A DNA stretch of 64,000 nt, taken from Dugong dugon (lineage: Eukaryota > Chordata > Mammalia > Sirenia > Dugongidae). The notes under the pieces are model-generated. The model worked only from the letters and a program-made list of their open reading frames with translations, searched no databases and had not been told where the DNA came from. The DNA is taken from NCBI GenBank assembly GCA_030035585.1, contig CM057481.1, positions 54,259,128-54,323,127 on the forward strand. Direction: 5' to 3'. The translations under genes were made by a program, and so were the position numbers. Positions 11,201 to 20,580 of this stretch are shown here, in pieces (positions within the stretch are counted from its first letter, which is position 1; each line of letters starts with the position of its first letter).

Positions 11201-12104
11201 GGTTTTGGTATGATGTGTTTTCATTTTCATTTGATTCTAGGAATTTTTTAATTCCATCTCTGATTTCTTCTATTACCCATTGATGTGTAAGTAGAGTATT
11301 ATTCAGTTTCCATGTAGTTGATTTTTTTTCCTTGCTCTTTCTAGTGTTAATTTCTACCTTGATGGCATTGTGGTCAGAGAAGATACTGTGAATTATCTCA
11401 ACGTTTTGGATCTTTTTGAGGATTGCTCTGTGGCCTAAGATGTGGTCTATTCTGGAGAACGTTCCATGTGCATTGGAAAAGAATGTGTACTTTGCAGCGG
11501 TTGGATGGATTGTTCTATATATGTCTATGAGGTCCAGTTGGCTGATTGTGTCCTTTAGGTCTTCTGTATCTTTGCTGAGTTTCTTCTTAGTTGTTCTGTC
11601 CTTTACCGAGAGTGGTGTGTTGAAGTCTCCTACTATTATTGTGGAACTGTCAATTTCTCTTTTCAGTGCTGTTAGAGTTTTTTTTATGTATTTTGGAGCC
11701 CTGTCATTGGGTGCGTAGATGTTTATTATGGTTATGTCTTCATGACGGATTGTCCCCTTAATCATTATATAGTGTCCTTCTTTGTCTTTTATGGTAGATT
11801 TTGTTTTAAAGTCTATTTTATCTGAGATTAGAATTGCCACTCCTGCTCTTTTCTGGTAGCTGTTAGCTTGATATATGTTTTTCCAACCTTTGATTTTTAA
11901 TAAATTCACATCTTTGTTTCTAAGGTGTGTCTCTTGTAGACAGCATATTGATGGATCCTGTTTTCTTATCCATTCTGCCACTCTCCGTCTCTTTATGGGT
12001 GCATTGAGTCCATTTACATTCACTGTAATTATTGATAGATGGAAGTTTTTTGCTGTCTTTTGTAGTGCTTTTGTTTGGTGGTGCTGAAGTTTTCTTTGTT
12101 CTTC
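8235..12104 (-). pseudogene. L1 no. 1 ORF2 (endonuclease/reverse transcriptase), disabled
   Basis: The frame is open downstream of a stop at 12105-12107 and ends at a natural stop at 8235-8237, about 1,290 codons, normal for L1 ORF2. The endonuclease shows the QETH, GDFN and SDH motifs. The reverse transcriptase shows SIDAEKAFD, a TGTRQG block and FADD at 9951-9962. The C-terminus has a Cys/His cluster near CWRGCG. Lesions: a nonsense codon at 11022-11024, a one-base loss in an A-run near 10480-10485, a compensating one-base gain in an A-run near 10388-10395, and a nonsense codon at 8436-8438. No in-frame ATG is seen near the start; the 'NVNGLNAP' block follows a GTG. Confidence 0.92.
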
Positions 12105-12483
12105 TTACTCTCTTGTGCTGAGTTACTTTTGTTTGCGGATTTTGTGTTCATTTCTTTTGTTTTTGTAGGTTTTGTTTTTGCTGAGACTTTATGTTTTTCG
12201 TCTTTATTTTTATGAGTTGGTTTGTTAACTTTCTTTGTGGTTACCATGAATTTTACCCTTACCTTTCTAAGTTTGAAGCAGTCTACCCTTACTTGGTAAT
12301 GTCTTGCCTTCCTCTCCGTTAGAAGGTTTTATACCTATGCCGTTTATTCCCTCTTTCATTGTTTTGATGTTGTTGTCATCCTTTGATTGATTGCTCTGAT
12401 TCCCTGTTGTATTTCTTTTGGTTTTGGATAGTCCTCGATAGTTCATTTCCTAGAATGGTATCTGGTTCGTATGAACCTGCGTC

Positions 12484-13533
12484 CTAGGTCCTGCCTGAGG
12501 GCTGAAGCTGTTTGTCCTCAGATTGAAGAACTCCCTTTAATAATTCTTGTAAGTTTGGTTTGACTTTTGCATATTCCTTTAGTTTCTGTTTATCTGGAAA
12601 TGACCTAATTTCACCATCAAATTTGAACGAGAGTTTTGCAGGATATATTATTTTTGGCTGACAATTTTTTTCTTTCAAGATTTTAAATATGTCATCCCAC
12701 TGCCTTCTTGCCTGCATGTTTTCTGCCAAATAATCTGAGCTTAGTCTTATTGTTTCTCCTCTGTATGTGACTTCTTGTTTTTCACGAGCTGCTCTCAGGA
12801 TTCTTTGTTTGTCTTTAGTTTTGGCGAGTGTGAATATGATATGTCTTGGTGATTTTCTTTTGGGGTCTCTTCTATATGGGGTTCGTTGTGCTTCTTGGAT
12901 GGCCATCTTTTCATCTTTCATGATATTGGGAAAGTTTTCTGTCAGCAGTTCCTCAATGATCCTCTCTGTGTTTTCTGTTTTCTCCCCCTGTTCTGGTATG
13001 CCAATCACTAGTAAATTTTTGCTTTTAATTGTGTCCCACATAACTCTCAGGGTCTCTTCATTTTTCTTTGTTCTTTTTTCTGAGTTTTTCTGAAACAGAG
13101 TTGTATCCAAGTGTTTGTCTTCAGTTCTGCTGATCCTGTCTTCCACAGTTTCAAATCTACTTCTCAGCCCTTCTATGACATCATCCATTTCTGAAATCTT
13201 GTTGTTTATCTTTTGGATTTCTAATTGTTGTTTTTGTATAATTTCGAATTGTGAATTTATTTTGGCATTTTGTTCCTGCATCAACTTCCTGAATTCTTCC
13301 AAATTTTTGTCTGTATTTTCCATAAATTTGTCTATTTTTTCCTCATGTTTGTCAGCTTTTTGCCTCAGTTCTTGGAAAATTCCGAGTATTAGTGATTTGA
13401 GTTCTGTATCAGGTACTTCTAGTGCATTTTCTTCCACAGGAGAGTTATCTGGTGTTTTAATTTGGACGCCTATTGGAGCCATCTTGTCTTGTTTTTGTAA
13501 ATGTTTTGGTATTGTTTGCTGTTTTCGGGGCAT
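12484..13533 (-). CDS. L1 no. 1 ORF1 protein, open reading frame intact
   Basis: A 349-residue frame runs from ATG (13533-13531) to stop, close to the usual L1 ORF1p length. The protein is an RNA-binding trimer that packages L1 RNA and acts as a nucleic-acid chaperone. Residues about 50-155 are a long charged coiled coil rich in E, K, Q and heptad L/I. Residues about 170-245 fit the RRM-like domain, with 'NLLVIGIPE' and 'RHIIFTLA' as core strands and an Arg/Lys-rich loop between. Residues about 246-336 fit the C-terminal domain, including 'WDDIFKILKEKN' and 'YPAKLSF'. The tail is 'LQPSGRT'. No frameshift or internal stop is seen. Expression is unknown. Confidence 0.88.
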   Translation of the reverse strand: MPRKQQTIPKHLQKQDKMAPIGVQIKTPDNSPVEENALEVPDTELKSLILGIFQELRQKADKHEEKIDKFMENTDKNLEEFRKLMQEQNAKINSQFEIIQKQQLEIQKINNKISEMDDVIEGLRSRFETVEDRISRTEDKHLDTTLFQKNSEKRTKKNEETLRVMWDTIKSKNLLVIGIPEQGEKTENTERIIEELLTENFPNIMKDEKMAIQEAQRTPYRRDPKRKSPRHIIFTLAKTKDKQRILRAAREKQEVTYRGETIRLSSDYLAENMQARRQWDDIFKILKEKNCQPKIIYPAKLSFKFDGEIRSFPDKQKLKEYAKVKPNLQELLKGVLQSEDKQLQPSGRT

Positions 13534-14242
13534 TCAGTAGATATTTCTCTCGTTTATTGATTGTAGATTTTTTTGTTTCGTCCTTGTGGTACAGCTTTGC
13601 AGGTCTAGCTGAAGAGGAGCCACTGGGACGGGTTGTTTGTGGCACTCACCGCAGCCACCAGGACGGTCGGTAGTCAGTGCTGGGCAGGTTCCAATAGGGC
13701 GTGCCTGCACAGCTTGGTGGTGTGATGTCAAGTGCATGGTGCAGGTAGGCAGGATGCAGCAGGGAGATGGTTATGTGTGAAGCTAAGCTGGATATGGGAG
13801 AGAGGAGAGAGGAGCAGGAGCGAAAAACATACAAACATAAAAGAATGCTAGGGGAGCTTGCCGTTGGAATGGACAGATGAGAGACTATGGGATGGAGAAA
13901 ACCAGAAAGGGGAAGAGAAAGAAAAGGAAAGAATGAACAAATAAAAATCAGAACAGTTAAAGAACTGCAAAGTTCCCAGGGATCCCACCAATGCAGCTAT
14001 GAGGTCTGGGGAAGTCTGTCTCAGGTTTCACAGTGCAGCCTGGCCAGAAGGCGCAGAGGCATACAACGCCTGGTATTCAGGGATCAGAAAGAGAAGGAAG
14101 AGATAGAGAGACGAGAAATTGAGCAATGAAGAAAGACAAAAGGGAAAAAGAGGGAAAAGAAAACAAATCTAATTAAAAAAGAAAATAAATAAAATTAAAA
14201 AAAAAAAAAAGCAACACCAGCAGTCAATGAATGGCACTCAGA

Positions 14243-15745
14243 GAGCCAGCCAGTGCGGGCTGGTGTTTCTGGACAAGAGACTGTGTCCGTGGGAAACAGA
14301 GGAGGCCGAGTGTGAGTGAAGAAGGGTGGAGAGTGGAAAGCGTATATCACAAATTTCCTGTGCTCTGGGGACCCTCAGAAAGGAGCTAAGAGGGTGCAAG
14401 GAGACAGGCACCCGAGTGAAAGGAGGGGGAGGCGGCGAGAGGCAAGCGAGAAACCAACAGAAGCAGGAGAAGAAAAAAAAAAAAAAAGTCAGCACCAGCA
14501 GCCAGCAAACGGCACCCAGAGAGCCGCCCGCATGGACGCGCGGAATCCAAGCAGCCGGCGGACCCCAGTGAAGAGACTGCGGCCACGGGAAGCAGAGGAG
14601 CAAATGAACAAAAGCCCCGGGATCTCACCAGTGCGGCAACCCAGACCTGGAAGCAGCCACACACCTGAACGCAGCCCCACAGTCCCGCAGGAAAGGGCAA
14701 AGACGGCGCTCCGAACCAGGCATCCAAACAAAAGGAGGGGGAGGCAGTGAGAGGCAAGCGACAAACCAAAAGAAGCAGAAAGAGCAACACCAGCAGCCAG
14801 CAAACGGCATCCAGAGAGCCGCCTGCCCAGGCACGCGGAATCCAAGCAGCCGGTGTCCCCGGGTCAAGAAATTGAGGCCACAGGAAGCAGAAGAGCAAAC
14901 AAACAAAGGCCCCGGGACCCCACCAGCCCGGCAGCCCAGACCCGGAAGCAGCCACACACCCAAAAACAGCCCCACAGCCCTGCAGGAAAGAGCAAAGATG
15001 GCGCTCGGAACCAGGCACCCGAGCAAAAGGAGGGGGAGGCAGCGAGAGGCAAGCGAGAAACCAAAAGAAGCAGAAAAAGCAACACCAGCAGCCAACAAAT
15101 GGCATCCAGAGAGCCGCCCACACAGGTGCACGGAATTCAAGCAGCCAGCGGTCCCGGGTCAAGAGACCATGGCCACGGGAAGCAGAGGGGCAAACGAACA
15201 AAGGTCCCAGGATCTCACCAGTGCGGCAGCCCAGACCTGGAAGCAGCCACACACCTGAACGCAGCCCCACAGCCCCGCAGGAAAGAGCAAAGACGGCGCT
15301 TGCAGCCAGGCACCCGAGCAAAAGGAGGGGGAGGCAGCAACAGCCAAGCGAGAAACCAGAAGAAGCAGAAAAAGCAACACCAGCAGCCAACATACAGCAC
15401 CCAGAGAGCCGCCCACTCAGGCACGCGGATTCCAAGCAGCTGGCGGTTCCGGGTCAAGAGACTTTGGCCACGGGAAGCAGAGGGGCGAACAAACAAAGGC
15501 CCCGGGATCTCACCAGCACGGCAGCCCAGACCTGGAAGCAGCCACAAACCCGAACGCAGCCCCACAGCCCCGCAGGAGAGAGCAAAGACGGCACTCAGAA
15601 CCAGGCACCCGAGCAAAAGGAGGGGGAGGTGGCAGAAAAAGCAACACCAGCAGCCAACAAACGGCTCTCACAGAGCCGCTGGCCCGGGCACGTGGAATCC
15701 AAGCACCGGCGCCCCCCAGCCCAGGGACCCTGGCCACGGGAAGCA
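14243..15745 (-). repeat. Tandem 295-bp monomers in L1 5' UTR
   Basis: The landmark 'gagccgcc' (or a close variant) recurs at 14243, 14521, 14816, 15111, 15406 and 15673. Spacings are 278, 295, 295, 295 and 267. The landmark around 'ggaagcagaggggcaaac' recurs at about 14592, 14887, 15182, 15477 and 15742. Three units are exactly 295 bp with no net indel. The last unit on the 5' side has lost about 28 bp. Each unit has a G-rich block 'ggagggggagg' on the plus strand. This looks like a mouse-style monomer promoter. Confidence 0.9.
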
Positions 15746-16102
15746 GGGGAGCCCCAGCCGAGATGAAGAGGGGTGGGGGGGTGGGAAAGCGCACACCACA
15801 AATTAGTGGCCGTTCCGTCTCCCACTGGACGCTCTGCGAGGCTGCTCTCCCGTTCTCCCGTTTGCTGGTCTCCAATAGGAGTCCAAGATGGTGGATCCGC
15901 ACTGCATTAGCTGGTAGGGGACCTCTGCATGAATCTCTCCTCGCTCTCCGTTCTCTTTCAGTATTCTCACTCCGTTTGGTGTTTGGCTGAGTTCTTTATG
16001 TCTTCATTTGATGTTCTAGGATTTCAGGATTGTTGATTCTTTGTTTGGCTTAGTTTTTCGGATCTTTGCTGTGGAGGGACGGCGTGGTGCTTTTGCCTAG
16101 AG

Positions 16103-16112
16103 CGCCATCTTG
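16103..16112 (-). promoter_or_regulatory. YY1-like motif at the L1 5' end
   Basis: The minus strand reads 'caagatggcg' about 10 bp inside the L1 5' boundary, where human L1 has its YY1 site that sets the transcription start. The older L1 no. 2 has a decayed version at the same place. Confidence 0.55.
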
Positions 16113-16128
16113 CCGGGCTCTGGCATGT

Positions 16129-16256
16129 AACAATTTTTATGGAAGCAGATTGCCTTGCCAGGTCTTTCCTTCATGGTGCTGTTGGGTGGGTTAGAACCAC
16201 GAACCTCTGGGTTAGCAGCTGACTGCAAACTGCTTGCACTACCCAGGGAAGTGCTA
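16129..16256 (-). mobile_element. AfroSINE fragment
   Basis: Antisense head and middle: 'tttatggaagcagattgcc', then 'ggtgggttagaaccacgaac', then 'cttgcactacccaggg'. It abuts the 5' end of L1 no. 1. The RTE-like tail half is missing, possibly lost at the L1 junction. Confidence 0.75.
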
Positions 16257-16299
16257 AATAAAAAATTGGGATGGTACTTATTGTTGTCATTACTGCATG

Positions 16300-16425
16300 T
16301 ACAGAGTAAAGCAGAGGCAAGAATCTAGGATGACATTTAGAAGACTGGCTTTGGCAACTGAGAGGATATTACGGTGAGGAGAGAGACTGGCAAGGTAGAA
16401 AATGGGATGCTAAGAGGCTTCATTA
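16300..16425 (-). mobile_element. L2 fragment (continuation of second copy)
   Basis: 'gaatctaggatgacatttag' and 'tggctttggcaactgagagg' are antisense L2 internal blocks. They follow on from the L2 blocks that stop at about 6860, with SINE and L1 no. 1 inserted between. Confidence 0.45.
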
Positions 16426-16474
16426 CTTTGCTTGATCACCTAGACCACTAAGAAGAGAAGGGAATATGAGTCCC

Positions 16475-16700
16475 AGCCATGTGCCAGTCAATAGCTCTCT
16501 GCTTTACATATCTCATCTCATTTATCTTCACAACAACCCTTTGATTTGGGGCATTTTGCTATGCTTTACAGAAGAAGAAACTGAGGCTTAGGGAGCATAA
16601 ATGACTTTACCAAGGCTACCCAGTTATTAACTGGTGGAGCTAGATACTCCAACCTAAATCTCTCTGATTCCAAAACCTGGGGTCCCACCACTTCCCCATG
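16475..16700 (-). mobile_element. MIR
   Basis: Collinear antisense MIR: 'tctcatctcatttatcttca', then 'caacaaccctttgatttg', then 'gaagaaactgaggcttaggg', then 'aggctacccagttattaact', then 'ctctctgattccaaaacctg'. It is a well-preserved old copy. Confidence 0.85.
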
Positions 16701-16814
16701 GACCATTCTCCGCATGTTTAAATGTACATAGAAAGCATATTCTAAAGCTTAATACATTTTTCTTGAATTTTCTGTGCATGCAGAATATAAAGGTATTCAA
16801 GTCTATTAAAACAA

Positions 16815-17610
16815 TATCGAAACTGACAATACTAAGTGTTGGCAACAACAAAGAACAACTAGAACTCTCATGTGCTTGTGGTGGATATATAAATTAAAAT
16901 TCAAATTTTGGAAAATTATTTGCCAATATCCATCTAAAAGTAAAAATATGCCCATTCTACAACCTAGCAGTTCTCCTAGGTTTATACCAAACCAAAATGA
17001 GTGCTTACATCCATCAAAGACATGCAGAAGAATATCCATAGCAGCTTTATTCGTAACAGTGGGAATAAATGTCCACCAACAATTGTTGCTGCTAGTTGCT
17101 GTCATGTCAACTCCAACTCATGGTGACCCTATGTATAGCAAAACCAAACGTTGCCCAGTCCTGCTCCATCTTCAGGACCGTTGGTATGTTTGTATGTTTG
17201 AGTCCACCAATGATACAATGCGAAAATAAATTGCAGAGTAATCCCGCAATGGAATGCTACATGAGAATAAGAGGAACTAACTACTGGTCTATGCAAAAAT
17301 ATGGCTGAATTGTACAGATAAGACATTGTGCAAATAAAGTTATAGTTAAACGAGTACACACTATACGATCCCATTTATATAAAGTTCAAGATCAGGCAAA
17401 TGTAATCTATAGTGATAGAAGTCAGGTAGTGATAATCCTTGGGGCCAGGGTACTGAGGGGGAAGGTGCATGAGGAAGCTGTCTAGGGTGCTGGAAGTGTT
17501 CTGTATCTTGATATGTGATAGTTACATGGGTGTTCGCATATGTAAAAATTTATCGAGCTGCACACTTAAGATTTGTGCACCTTATATAAGTTATATATGA
17601 ATAAAAATTT
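16815..17610 (+). mobile_element. Ancient L1 (L1M-type) 3' end, split by RTE
   Basis: The ORF2 end and 3' UTR of an old mammalian L1 are visible: 'actgacaatactaagtgttg', 'gcagctttattcgtaacagt', then after an RTE piece 'gatcccatttatataaagtt', 'gttctgtatcttgatatgtg' and the end 'gaataaaaatttaatctg'. Many changes and no open frame. Confidence 0.82.
17086..17207 (-). mobile_element. RTE 3' end fragment nested in old L1
   Basis: Antisense RTE tail: 'gttgctgtcatgtcaactcc', then 'gcaaaaccaaacgttgccca', then 'ggtatgtttgtatgtttgag'. It interrupts the old L1 at a point where the L1 reads on cleanly either side. Confidence 0.75.
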
Positions 17611-17639
17611 AATCTGAAGCATAGAGAAGGCCAGTGAAA

Positions 17640-17775
17640 TTTGCCAGGAGGCCCTCAGCTGTCAATTTTCCATTAACATAGAGTTCCATCTTAACCAAAT
17701 CCACCTCACCATTTTATCCCTTGCACCCGGCACATAGTAGGACCCAGCAAGCACGTATGTAACAAATGGACATAT
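17640..17775 (+). mobile_element. L2 3' end fragment
   Basis: 'acatagagttccatcttaac' and 'cacccggcacatagtaggac' are in L2 3' end order on the plus strand. It is diverged. Confidence 0.5.
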
Positions 17776-18683
17776 GGATATTTTATTAATCATGTGCCCA
17801 CCCATCTTCAGGGTGTCTCTCTCCTTGTTCCATAGGTGTCCCATAGATAGCAGTGACATCACGCCCTGCAGCTGAGGAGGTGGTGGAACCCCCTCATACC
17901 TAGTCAGACTTTCATTAGAAGAAATAAACCATAAAACCAAACAGCGGGTTTGCAGCACGACACAGCAGTATTGCTTGCATTAGGCCAATTTTCCACTTAT
18001 GATAGCCGTAACGGCATTAAAAGCCAATAAAAGCAGTCTGTTTGTTCAGAGATCGGCTTTTATGGCTTATTCTAAATATTATCAAGTGAATCAAGAGCCG
18101 TCATTATAGTGTCTAAAAAGCCTTCATACCTTGTAAGCAAACAGTGTGACTTTGACAAATAATCATTAGCGTGCGTGTGTCAGGCCAGTGCTGGGGGAAA
18201 AAATGTCAAATAACCGATATTTTGGTTTACATAAGTCACTAACGTAATGTTAGCGAGTTTCAGAGTAAATAAAATAGATTTCAAACGTCAAATGATATAC
18301 TATCGCTTTGAACAATTCCAGCATTTTTTGTATTTTCTTTCTAGGCAGCTGAAGATACAGTCCACTTTAGCTGGCCAAGCCTTCTAGGTCCTTTCTAGAT
18401 AAAAGGAAAATTCGATAACCTGGCAGAGGGCTCCTCCAGTCACACCAGTTCAGTCAATATTTTTCATTTCTCGTCTGGTTCCACTAATTTCAGATTTGGT
18501 GATTATTCACACATACTGTGCTAAAAAGACTCATTTATAAGAAGTTCCTCAAGGGAGAAAAAATAAATCCAGGGGAAATGAAGACGTGTTTACCTTTGTG
18601 AATGTGAGCACCTCACGCAGATGACACTTGAGAACATAAACTTTTTGGAGTGTAATTTGGCAAAAAATTGCAAACCACTAGAC
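17776..18683. other. Single-copy DNA, possible conserved non-coding element
   Basis: No transposon or exon recognised. About 17960-18330 is low in repeats and rich in TAAT- and ATTA-type words ('aaataatcattagcg', 'ccaatttt', 'ataaccgatattttgg'). It keeps several CpGs, unlike nearby decayed DNA. That pattern recalls vertebrate conserved enhancers but needs alignment to show. Confidence 0.35.
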
Positions 18684-18905
18684 CAAGGGTGGGCAAACAT
18701 ATTTGTAAAGGGCTAGATAGTTAATAGTCTCAATTTTGTAGGCCATGCTGTCTCTGTTGGAACTATTCAACTCTGCCGTCGTGGTGGGAAAGCAGCCAAG
18801 GACAATACATGAATAATGAGTGTGGCTGTGTCCCAACAGAACTTGATTTGCAAAAGCAGGCAATAGGCCACATTTGGCCCACAGGCCACAGGTTGCCAAC
18901 CCCTG
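18684..18905. mobile_element. Non-autonomous hAT transposon with 8-bp target duplication
   Basis: Imperfect terminal inverted repeats 'caagggtgggcaaac' and 'gttgccaacccctg' bound a 222-bp element. Inside are 'gtaaagggctagatagttaa', 'actattcaactctgccgtcg' and 'tgtggctgtgtcccaacag', the common mammalian 'GGCAAACT' hAT family. The target duplications 'cactagac' (18676-18683) and 'cactagat' (18906-18913) are 8 bp, as hAT predicts. Confidence 0.88.
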
Positions 18906-18913
18906 CACTAGAT

Positions 18914-19040
18914 TATAAGGTCCATGAGGACAGGACTATGCAGGCTTTATTCATCATGGTTTCTCCAGGTAGGTGTCTAGCACAGACAACTGGTTAGATA
19001 TTTGGTAACTATTTACTAAATAAATATTAAATGAATCATA
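18914..19040 (+). mobile_element. L2 3' end
   Basis: 'aaggtccatgaggacaggac' and 'ggtgtctagcacagacaact', then 'taaataaatattaaatgaat', follow the L2 3' end. The hAT element above inserted at its edge. Confidence 0.65.
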
Positions 19041-19069
19041 ATCGTAAAAGTCTATGTAAGTCATTGGCT

Positions 19070-19262
19070 AACCATTTCTAGGAATTATCTTACGACAATA
19101 CAGAGGTTTTGCTGTGGGTATTTGTCACAATATTTGTTTATAATAGCCAGACAATAGAAGTGTATGAAGAAAATATGTATATTCATAAGATGGAATGTTA
19201 TATCATCATTAAAGATAAAGTGTGATATTATAAGCATAATATTTAATGCCTTTAAAATATTT
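19070..19262 (+). mobile_element. Ancient L1 fragment
   Basis: 'tttctaggaattatcttacg', 'caatatttgtttataatagc' and 'attcataagatggaatgtta' match the order of an old L1 3' coding region. No open frame. Confidence 0.55.
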
Positions 19263-19295
19263 TCAAATATATTAACTGAATTTTATTAAAAACAA

Positions 19296-19430
19296 GTATA
19301 TTCATTGAACAAACATGTATTGAACAGCTATTATATTCCAAGTACTATTCTAGACACTGGAATTCATACAGCAGGGAACAAAATAGGCCAAAATTCTGTC
19401 CACATAGAGCTTATATTCTCATATGATCTT
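19296..19430 (-). mobile_element. L2 3' end
   Basis: Antisense L2: 'cattgaacaaacatgtattg', then 'ccaagtactattctagacac', then 'cagcagggaacaaaatagg', then 'catagagcttatattctcat'. Confidence 0.75.
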
Positions 19431-19612
19431 AATTAAGCATGGTTATAGTTTTGAAATAAAAGAGCATATATACATGTTTTTTTTAAAGTTTGAAATGTTC
19501 TTCATCAAAATATTAAAAACAGTTAATTGTGGAGTAATAAAATCTTGGGTAATTTTATTTATTTCATTTGGATTAAGAGCATTTATACGTATATACATAT
19601 ATAATACGTGTA

Positions 19613-19775
19613 ACCCAAAAACCAAACCCATTGCCATTGAGTCAATTCTGACTCATAGTAACCCTACAGCAGACAGCAGAACTGCCCCATAGGGTTTCCA
19701 AGGAGCGGCTGGTGGATTCGAACAGCCAACCTTTTGTTAGCAGTGAGCTCTTAACCACTGTGCCACCAGGGCTCC
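19613..19775 (-). mobile_element. AfroSINE, short form, with target duplication
   Basis: Antisense copy of the 45-bp deleted form: 'aaaccaaacccattgccatt', 'atagggtttccaaggagcgg', and head 'ccactgtgccaccagggctc'. The duplications 'ataatacgtgta' (19601-19612) and 'ataatatgtata' (19776-19787) define both ends. Confidence 0.93.
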
Positions 19776-19909
19776 ATAATATGTATATATTTAAATATAT
19801 ATTTTACATATAAAACATATTTATAATAAGCTAAGTGTACAAAGAAAAGCATTTAAAAATAATTAAAGAATATATTTAAGAAAAATATAGAAGCTGATTA
19901 GTTACTATA

Positions 19910-20290
19910 ACATGCATTCCCCCAGAGTCTCTGTCAGCCCAGCACTAAAACCATTCCCAAAGCCAACTCTTCAGTCAAAGATTAGACTGGACTATGGGAC
20001 ATAAAATGATACTCGTGAAGAGTATGCTTCTTAGCTCCAGTAGATACATGAGACTAAATGGACAGCTCCTGTCCAGAGGTGAGATGAGAAGGCAGAGAGG
20101 GTCAGAAGCTGGTTGAATGGACATGGGAAATCATCACTGAAAAGGAGTGTGCTGTCACACAGTACAGGGAGAGCAGTTAGGGTCACATAACAATGATGTA
20201 TAAATTTTTGTATGAGAGACTAATTTGAATTGTAAACTTTCACTTAAAGTACAATAAAATAAAATTTAAAATAAATAAATAAATAAACAC
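19910..20290 (+). mobile_element. L1 3' UTR fragment, a different L1 subfamily
   Basis: Ends in 'gtaaactttcacttaaagta' then 'caataaaataaaa', the 3' end type of the local L1 lineage. The body ('ggactatgggacataaaatg', 'ggtgagatgagaaggcagag') differs from the UTRs of L1 nos 1-3. It is a 5' truncated insertion with an A/T-rich tail. Confidence 0.7.
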
Positions 20291-20580
20291 ATCAGGAATG
20301 CAGAGTATGTCAGAGGCCAACAAGCATTTGGGAGAAAATACACAAAAGCAAGAAAGAGTACTAGCTGGGGTGGGGGGAGTAATGGGAGAGGTGCTATTTA
20401 ATGAAGAGGAGTAAAGGGTAGAAGTATTCTATCAAAACAGACAAATGTTTTAAGAAAATAAATTTAGAACTTTAAGAGAATAAAAATTAGTGGACAATTG
20501 GAAAAAAATGCATCAGTAATAAATGGCTTGATTTTAAATAATCATCACCTAATTAAGCACTTACAGGGTAAGACATGGGC

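Larger units (their letters stand above)
7124..16120 (-). mobile_element. L1 element no. 1, near full length (about 9 kb)
   Basis: All L1 parts are present in minus-strand order: 5' UTR with tandem monomers (16120-13534), ORF1 (13533-12484), a spacer, ORF2 (about 12104-8235) and a 3' UTR (8234-7124). ORF1 is open and ORF2 has four obvious lesions, so this is the youngest L1 here. The 5' end is intact, starting at the YY1-like motif. The terminal 3' piece is cut short with no terminal poly(A), and I find no convincing target duplication. It moved by target-primed reverse transcription and is now inactive unless complemented. Confidence 0.95.
13534..16120 (-). promoter_or_regulatory. L1 no. 1 5' UTR / internal promoter region
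   Basis: About 2.6 kb upstream of ORF1, G+C-rich in the middle, with tandem monomers at 14243-15745. The transcription-start side (15746-16120) is single copy. By analogy with mouse and human L1 this would be an internal RNA polymerase II promoter. The sequence supports the layout, not the activity. Confidence 0.75.

Noticed and set aside
14243-15745. The tandem array as a CRISPR or satellite array
   Set aside because: Units are contiguous with no spacers and lie exactly in the L1 5' UTR, so L1 monomers explain them.
14853-15806. A 317-codon plus-strand frame rich in Lys, Gln, Pro and Arg, as a host gene
   Set aside because: It is the antisense of the L1 5' UTR monomers. Kept only as an ORF0-like observation.
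15884-15894. A second YY1-like 'caagatggtgg' in the L1 5' UTR
   Set aside because: It is in the opposite orientation and 220 bp inside the element, so it does not fit the start-site role.
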